From assembly GCA_019915015.1 (NCBI GenBank), contig JAHBBC010000009.1:682001-746000 (forward strand): a stretch of DNA of 64,000 bases, in the 5' to 3' direction. Source of the stretch: Auriscalpium vulgare. Taxonomy: Eukaryota > Basidiomycota > Agaricomycetes > Russulales > Auriscalpiaceae. A program made the position numbers and the translations under genes. This document shows, piece by piece, positions 52,868-64,000 of the stretch (position 1 is the stretch's first letter; each line of letters starts with the position of its first letter). The notes under the pieces were generated by a model that was given only the letters and a program-made list of their open reading frames with translations, ran no database searches and was not told where the DNA came from.

Positions 52868-55453
52868 CTACAGCGCTGCGCTTTCTCCTTCATCCTCAGC
52901 CATATCTAATCCCCGGTTCGAGAATCCTACAGGAACGCTCCGTCGCCGCGACTTGGTTCCAAAACGCAAAAGCTCGGACATGCTGCGTCGCAGTCGACCG
53001 GCGTTCTGCAACGGCAGCTCGAGCGACCGCCCGCGCCGCGCGGGGCCGTCCGTGTGCGCCTGCGAGTCGGAGAAGGCGTCGACGTCCGGGAACGACGAGA
53101 CAGATGCGTGGTGCGTCTTCTTCGCGGGCACGGGCACGGGCGCTGGGCGGGCGCCGGACACTGTCGAAGTCGTGTCTGTCGTAGGTGCGGAAGTCGAGAG
53201 GGACGGGGCGGCAGAGGATACGGAGGCTGGGCGGAGCAGCCCTGCGGGCGCTGCGGAGAGGCTGTTGCTGGGCGAGAAGTAGGAGGCGAGGAGGTTCGTG
53301 GTGGGACTGCGTGGGCGTTTGATCTGGAGCTTGGGAGGGTACGTGAAGCGGTGAGGGTTCGGGCCTTCTGGCGGTTCTGTGGCGGGCGGGCTGAAGACTG
53401 GAAGCACATCAAAAGGTGAGTATATGCGCCTAAAGTCCGCATATATGCGGTGACAGCACGCACCTAATGGTTCATTGTCATCCCCAGATTGCTCGCCGTC
53501 GGCGTCACCGTCTGCCTCAGCATCTGCCTCTGCGTCGGCATCCTCCTCGCCCGTAGTTCTTCCCTCCATCTCCAGGAATGATGACGTACCGCCCTCGCCT
53601 TCGTCTGCACCCGCTGCCTTGCTATCGGCAGGCAACCCTGGCATAGGCGGATGGAGATGCACGCTCGGTTGCTTCCGGCTGGCCTTGCTCTTTACGCTGC
53701 GCTTGTCACTGGTGCTCGCGCTAGGAACCGCAGCAATGCTCTCGCCGCGGACGTTGGATAATGAGCGCGCGTGGGGAATTCGCAATGATGCCTTGGATGC
53801 GCGCAGGCTGCGCTTGCGTGCGGCGCTGACGCGGGAGACCTGGCTCGCGGTCGAAAATCGTTTGTTGCTCGCGGACGGGGTGAATGCGGTAGGGTCAAGG
53901 AGAGGGAAGGACGTTGGAGGGTTAGTGGTGGGAGAAGACGCGGACGTCGAGGTGGGAGAGGTGGTTGGTGCGCTGGTGAGACGTGCTTTCGTGACCACGG
54001 CAGTACCCATTACACCGACGACCTCGGCGCGACTGACACTGGTGAAGTCGTTCACGCTGAGTCCATCCATGTCTCGGAATCCCTCGTCCTCCGAGCTCGC
54101 GTCGGCGGGCTCTAGATGATCGTCCTTGACATCATCCTCCACTTGCCGGAAAGCCTCCTCCATCCTGTCCTTGTCCTTCTCATGCCGCCTCCGCTCACTC
54201 GCCTCCATCTCTATCTCCATCGAAGTCACCACGCCCTTCAAACGGTCCACCTCCGCCGCGACATCCTCCGCAACCTTCCACGCCTCTTCCACCTCCACCT
54301 CCAGGGTGCCAATGCGCTCCCGTGCACGTTCCAATTCCTTCGTCCTCCGCGCGTAGCTGGCGTTGAGCTTCCGCAAGGCGACGGCCAGGGCGCTCGCGCG
54401 ATGGATATCGCGTGCGTGGGTTAGTTGCGCCCTGTGCTCCGCAGAATGCAGGAGCGTCTGCATGTGGCCATCGAGCGCCGCCAGGGTCGAGACGAGTTGG
54501 CTGAGCAGAGCATGGATGGCGTCCGTGCTCCCAGAAGCTTCTTGCCCGGCGGCCGACGACAGCCCGCGCACAAGCATATTCCGCCGTGTAACGTCGAAAC
54601 GCCAGCGCGCCGCCGCCCCATCGGAATCTTTCTCCACCCGAACAGCATCGTCCTCCAACTGTCCTTCGACGACACTCGGCGGCAGCAACTGGATGAACTT
54701 CTCCTTCGCACTCTCCCGTATCGCGGCCGAGACAAGCGTTTGCAGCTCTGCCGACGTGAGAGTCCAATGGGCGGCATCGAGGGTGAGATGCTTGTAGGGA
54801 AGTGGTGGGGGGACGAATGAGATTGGAGGCAGTTGAGGTAGGGTGGGAGCTCGGGGTATGACCTTGATTGTGGACATGGTGGGTGTCGCCGGCGTGGCGG
54901 GGCGAGATGGCGGGAAGGGGGATCGAGGAGAGTAAGAGGAAGTGGATTCAGTGGGGTCCGTTTCGTTCAAGGAAACGATGGGAAGTGGAGGAGGGCGACG
55001 ATCCCGAGGGGTGCTTAATGGCGATGATTTGGACACGGAGTCTACAGGTGAGAGGGCTTCAGTAGTTATGGATACTGACGCAGTGTCTATAGGAGCCGGT
55101 GCGGCCGGTGTTTGGGCTGGCGTCTCTGACACTGACGCGACAGGCGACACAGGCGCTGGCGCCGACGCTGATGCATCTTCGAGGGTCTGGTCTAGCTCCT
55201 CCTCGAGCGCTGGAGGCAGCGGTGTTGGCGACAGGGGAGGTGACATGGTGAACGACATCAGCGACTGATGTCGGTCGGATGCCTGTCCTTCTTGCTGGCC
55301 CAGCAGCGACTGCTGCTTCGTGCGACTGCGCGGACCTGCGGGGAGACGTGGACGGGGGCGCATCATGCTGGCACGGGCCGCGGAAGAATTAGGTGAGGCG
55401 AATCCGGAGAGGGATCCAGGCGAAAAAGACATCGTATCGGTGGAGGGATCCAT
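52868..55453 (-). CDS. Conserved coiled-coil protein of unknown function
   Basis: The first ATG is at 55451-55453 (MDPSTDTMSF). One 66-base intron (53398-53463) interrupts an 839-residue protein. The N-terminal third is disordered and Ser/Pro-rich. A folded region opens with LTLDAAHWTLTSAELQTLVS and runs through FIQLLPPSVVEGQL, RRNMLVRGLSSAAG and HMQTLLHSAEHRAQLTHARD. It is followed by a coiled coil of about 90 residues (ALAVALRKLNASYARRTKEL, VEEAWKVAEDVAAEVDRLKG). The C-terminal half is Ser-rich with a Glu/Asp/Ala run and blocks such as VFSPPATEPPEGPNPHRFTY and SPTTNLLASYFSPSNSL. I recall similar hypothetical proteins in Agaricomycetes but no function. The protein may be a scaffold; that is a guess from its shape. 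Confidence 0.8.
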   Translation of the reverse strand: MDPSTDTMSFSPGSLSGFASPNSSAARASMMRPRPRLPAGPRSRTKQQSLLGQQEGQASDRHQSLMSFTMSPPLSPTPLPPALEEELDQTLEDASASAPAPVSPVASVSETPAQTPAAPAPIDTASVSITTEALSPVDSVSKSSPLSTPRDRRPPPLPIVSLNETDPTESTSSYSPRSPFPPSRPATPATPTMSTIKVIPRAPTLPQLPPISFVPPPLPYKHLTLDAAHWTLTSAELQTLVSAAIRESAKEKFIQLLPPSVVEGQLEDDAVRVEKDSDGAAARWRFDVTRRNMLVRGLSSAAGQEASGSTDAIHALLSQLVSTLAALDGHMQTLLHSAEHRAQLTHARDIHRASALAVALRKLNASYARRTKELERARERIGTLEVEVEEAWKVAEDVAAEVDRLKGVVTSMEIEMEASERRRHEKDKDRMEEAFRQVEDDVKDDHLEPADASSEDEGFRDMDGLSVNDFTSVSRAEVVGVMGTAVVTKARLTSAPTTSPTSTSASSPTTNPPTSFPLLDPTAFTPSASNKRFSTASQVSRVSAARKRSLRASKASLRIPHARSLSNVRGESIAAVPSASTSDKRSVKSKASRKQPSVHLHPPMPGLPADSKAAGADEGEGGTSSFLEMEGRTTGEEDADAEADAEADGDADGEQSGDDNEPLGACCHRIYADFRRIYSPFDVLPVFSPPATEPPEGPNPHRFTYPPKLQIKRPRSPTTNLLASYFSPSNSLSAAPAGLLRPASVSSAAPSLSTSAPTTDTTSTVSGARPAPVPVPAKKTHHASVSSFPDVDAFSDSQAHTDGPARRGRSLELPLQNAGRLRRSMSELLRFGTKSRRRSVPVGFSNRGLDMAEDEGESAAL

Positions 55454-58833
<3,380 letters not shown>

Positions 58834-59061
58834 AATGCGTCAAAGATTGAACACGACTGTAAAATCACCATGTATTCCCTAGAAGTCGATGTCAAAATAC
58901 GGGGCAAGATTGTAGTACGCTAGGTGCGCTAAGCCTGGAAAGGGACGGCACGTTACGCGTGAGGATATAACAACTGCCAGTGTATTCGCTCGACATCTCT
59001 CCCCTGCTGCGAAATTGGTTTGTTCGTATCACTGCAGATATGTCAGTAAGTATGCACTGAA
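58834..59061. other. Convergent spacer after SPE-LYS9
   Basis: About 230 bases of 3' flanks; nothing else is seen. Confidence 0.4.
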
Positions 59062-60033
59062 TCAAAAATACTTTCTCCAATTTCCCCCCCATACACTTGC
59101 CCATATCTCCACCATCTCGGCAACAACCTTCGCACCTGCATCTGTCCACTCTGCCCTGTCCTCCGTCTCCTCGAACGCACGCTCCGTCGTCACACGGAAG
59201 CGATCCCCTGCCCACTCTCCCCGCTCGATGCTAGTCGAGCTATCGCTGGACCAGCATATGCGGGATATGATCGCCGTGCCTAACCCGACCCGGGTCGTGC
59301 TAAAGGGCCCCTTCGTCTTGTCACCCATGAGGTCCTTGATCGTCCGGGCCAGCACGAACTCGCGCTTCGACAGGTTGCAAAGAACCCACTCGCCGTTGTC
59401 ATATGATAGTTCTCGAAGTTTGACCATGTCTCGGCCGTTCATCTCCCAATAGGCTTCAAAGTCGCGCACATGAGGCTGAGGCTCTTCCAGCATGCGTGCG
59501 CTCGCGTAGCTGCCGCCATAGAGGGTTGGTACGAAGTCCGAGTCCGAGGCATCTGCCAGTGTGAGCTCTTGTGTCTCTTCTGGCGTAAGCAGGCCATCCG
59601 GGAGGCCATCGCTACGCGCATATTCTCCAATACACACGAGACGGTCAGGCAAAGAGCATGAGCGTGTGACGAGCCGGTGGCTTCAAGGATCGGATGGGCG
59701 ATACACAAGCACAGGACATCTCCCAAATCCCCGAGCTCGTCGAAGATCATCCAAATTATCTCCGTGGGCAGAGCGAGGGCTCCCAGGCTCATATTAGGAG
59801 AGGTCGCAGTGCGAGCTCTGTGGCAGCGTATCAGTGTCGGTGACAACGGAGGACGTAGTACGTGGTCAACAGACGAAGGGGCTCGGTGACGGCCCTAACT
59901 AACCAGTCGCACTAGAAGAGAATATGCCTGCTTGCGGTCGAGATTGAGGCTAGAAAATAATCGTCATGTCTGTGAGCCCCATCGCATTTATGACTCCTTC
60001 TCTGAGCACGCACACCGTCCAACCCTGACCCAT
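59062..60033 (-). pseudogene. F-box gene of the MGQxW family with internal deletion (copy 3)
   Basis: The ATG at 60031-60033 gives MGQGWTV, spliced to LNLDRKQAYSLLVRL. The F-box follows (LGALALPTEIIWMIFDELGD, LGDVLCLCIAHPILEATG). Compared with copy 4, about 25 bases are missing where the AEHAPWIGGR segment should be (near 59650), which changes the frame. The rest is well kept: RLVCIGEYARSDGLPDGLLT, WVLCNLSKREFVLARTIKDL, GTAIISRICWSSDSSTS, GEWAGDRFRVTTERAFEETE, ending at 59062. A short F-box-only peptide could still be made. Otherwise it is a recent pseudogene. Confidence 0.72.
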
Positions 60034-60214
60034 GTCGGCGAAGGGCAAGAATAGGCAAGAATAGACGGGATGTGGGTCAAACACGCCATTCACAACTCGA
60101 TAGAATGGTGCAGCAGGACAAGCGTAATTTCCAACACACTTCGATAACAAATTGACTTGTGCACGTCAAAATCTATGTAAATCTGCGATATTATTTCGCC
60201 AATCCTCCCCAAAA

Positions 60215-61278
60215 TCAGATCGCCATATCTTCAATGGCGGCAACAACCTGTGCACCAACGTCCGTCCACTCTGCCGTGTTTTCTGTTTCCTCGAACTTGT
60301 CCACTGTTGTCACTCGGAAACGATCCCCCGCCCATTCTCCCCTGTGAAGGCCAAGCTTGTATGGCATCGCGGTCGAGGAATCGCTGGACCAGCATATGCG
60401 TGTCAATATCGCCGTGCCGAATCCAATGCGGCCCCTGCAAAACGGTCCCTTCGTCTCCTCGCCGATGAAGTCTTTGATCGTCCGCGACAGCACAAATTCT
60501 TGCTTCGATAGATTGCAAAGCACCCACTCGTCGGCGTCGAATGCTGCATCGTACATTCCATAACATCTCGTCGTGTCTTGTGTGCCCATTGAGAAAAAGG
60601 CCATGCTTAGGGGAGGTCCTCCTGTCAAAAGGGCGACATTTGTGTAGGTTTTGTGGGCGAAATTGTAGAGCGTCGGTGGAGCGTTCGACGTGTCTGCCTC
60701 GTCCGCGTCATCGGAACTGTGGGTGGCGCGGCATAGTACTGTTTCGAGTTCTTCCCTCTCTATCGGCGAGAGCATTGGCGCCAGCTGGGAGGTCGTCTAG
60801 ATCCGCGTAGTCCCCTACACACACGAGGCGGCCGCCAATCCAGGGAGCGTGTTCGGCGAGCCGGAGGGCATGTAGGTGTGTTGCGCCGATGGCTTCGAGC
60901 GTCGGATGAGCGATGCTCAAGTACAGGGCATCCTCTACATTTTTGAGCTCGTGGAAGATCATCAGGATGATCTCAACGGGCAGAGCGAGGGCCCCTAAAC
61001 TACTTTTCGAAGAGTCCGCCCTGGAGGTGATGATCAATGTGTTGCGGAACTGGAGACAATCTCTGTGGCGTACCTCACTGCAAGCGGCGCTGGGATAAGA
61101 GGTTCGGTGAGGGCATGGGTCATCCATTCGTATCCGTCGTAGATGCTCTCGCCGAGCTTGGCCAAGCGTTTACGTTGCCTGCAATCGAGGTTGACACTAG
61201 CAGAAAAGGATAAGACTCGTCAGCACTGTCGTTATGATGGACGTCGTCTGAGTACATACATCATCCAAGACTGACCCA
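60215..61278 (-). pseudogene. F-box gene of the MGQxW family, one frame change (copy 4)
   Basis: The ATG at 61276-61278 begins MGQSWMI, spliced to VNLDCRQRKRLAKLGES. After a second intron comes the F-box (LGALALPVEIILMIFHELKN, DALYLSIAHPTLEAIG) and RLAEHAPWIGGRLVCVGDYA. At about 60778 the frame changes by one base between DDLPAGA and MLSPIEREELETVLCRATHS. The remainder reads WVLCNLSKQEFVLSRTIKDF, GTAILTRICWSSDSSTA and HRGEWAGDRFRVTTVDKFEE to 60215. Only one lesion separates it from a complete gene, so a sequence error is possible. It is adjacent to and parallel with copy 3, so the pair arose by tandem duplication. Confidence 0.68.
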
Positions 61279-61366
61279 TGTTGACAGGGAGAAGTAGAGA
61301 GGGGCAGCAGGCAGCGAGCGCTAGTGAGAGATAGTCAGGGGCCTTGTGTCGGGACCGCGACCTGAC

Positions 61367-63110
61367 CTAATACTCCCACAGACCAACTGCGCCGTCCTTC
61401 CACGCGATTGCCATACATCCCGCCGCCTCGTCCACAGCGACATGGTCCACGACACCCGTGTCAAACGCTCCCAGCGTACTCGCGCGACCCCGCGAGCCGT
61501 CCGTTCCCTCCCTGAGCTGCAGCATCTTCGCCAAGACGCGCTGTGCACCGAGTCGCGCTGCGTCCACCGGCGCGTCCACCCACAGCGTCATCCCGTAGCC
61601 CCCGATCTTGATTTCGGACGTGCGCGACATGTTGGCGCCGGATGCGAAATGCGATGAGGACTGCTGCATGACGGGTGGGAAGGCGTAGGTGTCCGTGCTC
61701 GGGTCGGGCGCGAGGGTGAAGTGGAAGAGCATGTTGATTGGGCCGATGATATGCGAGCCAGTCTTCAGGACGAGGTTGAACGTGGGGCGTCGGCGTTGAT
61801 ACGCGCCCGGTAGCGCGTGTGCGTGGACGAGCGGCGCGACGGTGAAGGAGGTGATGCGATCGGGCGGCCAGTACCATTCGTGCACTGTGTCGGGGTCCAT
61901 AATTTCACAATCCTCGGAGTCCACAGTCGAAGACGCCATCGGGGATCGTAAATTGTAGGACTTAATGCTCTTCGGGCCGAATACAAGGATGAGGTTGTTC
62001 AGCAGTGCGACATGCACTGTCTCGTTTGCCTGACAAACCGAAGCGGTGAGCACATGAATAGAAACACTGTAGCTGGACATACCTGAGACGTCGCATGATC
62101 ACGCAGTGCATATAGAGATCGACCATCGGTATTGTATATCCAGACGTTACCAGCAGCGTCGCCTGTGGCTAGATGGTTGTCGGTCAAGAGTAGCGGCACG
62201 CCATCGATGGAGAATTTTGCTACGGTCATAAAGCCTCCTGACGCAGCGTCAAGCAGGGATTGTGGTGGTGAACGATCGGAGTTGTCCAGTGCGAGTATAT
62301 GGGCGTAGGAGGCGCCGCTGCAAACACATGATCATGAGTCGCGCGCATATATGCACTTGCCAGGAAAGTACCCACCGATCAGTGGACGCGACGGCGGCAA
62401 TGACATCCCCGTTGCGCGGTGCCGAGTTCACGACAAAGCGGATGGAGTGGCTGAAATCCTTCCATGCCTTGACCTTCGGCACCCTCGCTCCCTGCTCGCC
62501 CAGGTCGATGCACTGGACGGCATTGCGTTCGACCTCCTCGCCAGCAGGCGCGTGCGTCACGTACACCAGCGCCCTCAACAAATACCGGTTCCCGTGTCCG
62601 GAAACAAATGCAATGTCGGAAGTCCTGGCGTGATGCAGCGCAGGGTCGGTTGGGACTGACAGCGGGGCGTCGATGGAAAGGCGCGTGTGTGACCAGCGTT
62701 TGTGCCGTCTTACGGCCCGGAGGACGATAGCTCTGAGCTCCTGGGAGGATAGCCCATGGGATAAGGAATTGGGGATTGGAATGTACGCATCGACCAGCTG
62801 CTGCAGGAGGGTGTGCCAGACTGGCCGCGAGGAAGTGAGGTAAGCCATTCGATGGGAGCACTGGGATGAGAGTTTGTTGGTGAATGACGCGCTCAGGAGA
62901 AACTACTGGGAGGCGTACCTGTGCGAGCACCATGACACCTTGCAACTCAATATTGCGGACGATGACTAGGAAGATTTCAAGTGGAAGGCGTTCCAGATGG
63001 CATAAATGTTCATCTACCCACCGGGATCCATTCTCAATCCCAGGGAGGTCCTCTTTCGCTGAAACATCCGAAGGCTTTGATGTCGCCGCGAGGATATGGG
63101 TTTGACGCAA
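61367..63110 (-). CDS. F-box protein with WD-like C-terminal region, intact copy
   Basis: A homologue of 27033-28888. An F-box (LERLPLEIFLVIVRNIELQG, then VMVLAQ) is followed by a normal GT-AG intron and CSHRMAYLTSSRPVWHTLLQ. The middle is beta-rich (SDIAFVSGHGNRYLLRALVY, VQCIDLGEQGARVPKVK). The C-terminal part has a WD-like LATGDAAGNVWIYNTDGRSL, ANETVHVALLNNLILVFG, GPINMLFHFTLAPDPSTDTY and ends VAVDEAAGCMAIAWKDGAVG then LWEY at 61367. No lesion is seen in the body. No ATG precedes the F-box in frame. The open frame reaches back to about 63190, so a small upstream exon or a splice near TTTCCAG (63149) must supply the start. Confidence 0.7.
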
Positions 63111-63181
63111 GCTCGCCTCTGCTTCGGCAGCTACAATCGTGTCGGGGCCGGCTGGAAATTGGCAGGAAACATTAGCAAGTC

Positions 63182-63376
63182 ATGGCCACACCAAATGACA
63201 GTGACACCTCACCGTCCCCATTGAACGCGGGTAACACGCATTCAGCAGCCATCTCCGTCCAGCTCGAGCGATCCTTCCAGCTGATATCTGACAGCACCCC
63301 AATTAGCGAGTACAGAATATATGCGCCCAGTGACGGTTGCATACCGGCTGTTGGAGACGGCAGTAGATCAACCTGA
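63182..63376 (+). CDS. Uncertain 64-codon open frame
   Basis: Begins with ATG, reads MATPNDSDTSPSPLNAGN and is Ser/Thr-rich, with no domain. It starts just beyond the F-box gene on the opposite strand and could be a first exon of a plus-strand gene, but no continuation was found. Weak. Confidence 0.15.
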   Translation: MATPNDSDTSPSPLNAGNTHSAAISVQLERSFQLISDSTPISEYRIYAPSDGCIPAVGDGSRST

Positions 63377-64000
63377 AGTGGGGATTAGCACTCAGCTTTC
63401 ACCACGGCCGCACAGTGCGTACTCACTGAGAAGCAGAGCAAAGAACTGGCGTCCGACCTCTTGGTCAGCGACTCGTCGGTCGCCGAGCCGAGTGCTTATC
63501 GAGGCGTCTCCGGCGTGCACGAGGTCATTTCAACCAGGGAAGTGCAATCTTGAGCACCCGAGAGGGATAGATGATAGAGCGTGCTGACACGGGGTAGCGC
63601 GACAAGCGAATTCGGAGGTCCGGAGGTCCCAGTGGTGAATGGCCATTACTCAGTGGAAGGGTGGAGTCGGCCTCGGGCATACCCTGCCCTTGCCAGGGGG
63701 GGAGAATCAGATCTACAAGGAACACATGAAGAATGAGATGAACGCACAAGCAGTGACCATGCCAAGTCTGACGCAAGAATCTCCGTCTGGAATGTTTCAG
63801 CCAGGCTGCGGCGCCACTGCGCAAGGACGGAGACTTAGGATTATCATGAGCAGAGGTCCGGCCATGGGAATAATCGATTTGAACGTTCGACAGGCCGACA
63901 CTGAAGTTGTTGGCTGAGTTGCAACTAAAAAACAGTGACCCGTACAACGCAAATGTCCCCGGCCGGAGTCGAGCCGGCGGCTTCACGGTCTAGACCAGCC
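63377..64000. other. Right edge without supported gene
   Basis: About 620 bases with no convincing coding frame. The final 47 bases include a tRNA T-arm-like structure described among the findings. Confidence 0.35.

Overview
The window reads as nuclear DNA of a basidiomycete, most likely an Agaricomycete. Genes are dense and cut by many short introns (about 45-70 nt, donors mostly GTGCGT, GTACGT or GTGAGT). The gene content fits: FunK1-type fungal kinases, a DUF6534 membrane protein, expanded F-box families, and a spermidine synthase-saccharopine dehydrogenase fusion that is a known basidiomycete hallmark. The order or genus cannot be fixed from the sequence alone.

Layout. 0-6.5 kb: an unfinished STT3 oligosaccharyltransferase gene (-), a DUF6534 gene (+) and a HIRIP3-like histone-chaperone gene (-). 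7.2-18.4 kb: an accessory island made of a tandem array of FunK1 kinases. Two intact A-type genes (8071-10390 and 13481-15797) alternate with broken B-type copies (10886-12580 and 16236-18382). A degraded B-like tail (7195-7450) and two F-box/LRR leftovers mark an ancestral repeat unit of about 5.4 kb. 18.7-21.1 kb: an SRPBCC gene divergent from an HTATIP2/FMP52-like NAD(P)-binding gene. 21.2-26.9 kb: a BRPF/Nto1-type chromatin reader (-) and RNase H2 subunit C (+). 27-32.8 kb: an F-box protein gene with a damaged 3' end, an uncertain Pro-rich gene, a pyrimidine-rich tract and an F-box pseudogene. 32.9-37 kb: a second SRPBCC gene followed by two tandem HTATIP2-like copies, the last one broken. 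37.6-49.7 kb: a conserved housekeeping block with Abp1, a UBA/UBX protein, Rtp1/TANGO6, a DNAJC7-like co-chaperone and a GPI-anchored Kre9-like wall protein. 51-56 kb: an intact F-box gene and a coiled-coil protein. 56.2-58.8 kb: the SPE-LYS9 fusion. 59-63.2 kb: three more F-box genes.

How they relate. Housekeeping genes (glycosylation, chromatin, RNase H2, actin, Pol II import, chaperones, lysine/polyamine synthesis) are interleaved with lineage-expanded families: FunK1 kinases, two F-box families, and the SRPBCC + HTATIP2-like pair. The expanded families show recent duplication, gene conversion and decay by small indels. The most distinctive signals are the A-B kinase array with a shared upstream CACGTG element and mosaic sequence exchange, and the two-gene SRPBCC/HTATIP2-like module found at two loci about 14 kb apart. 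Splice models were built by eye from reading frame, family resemblance and GT-AG signals. Exon ends are therefore approximate unless stated.
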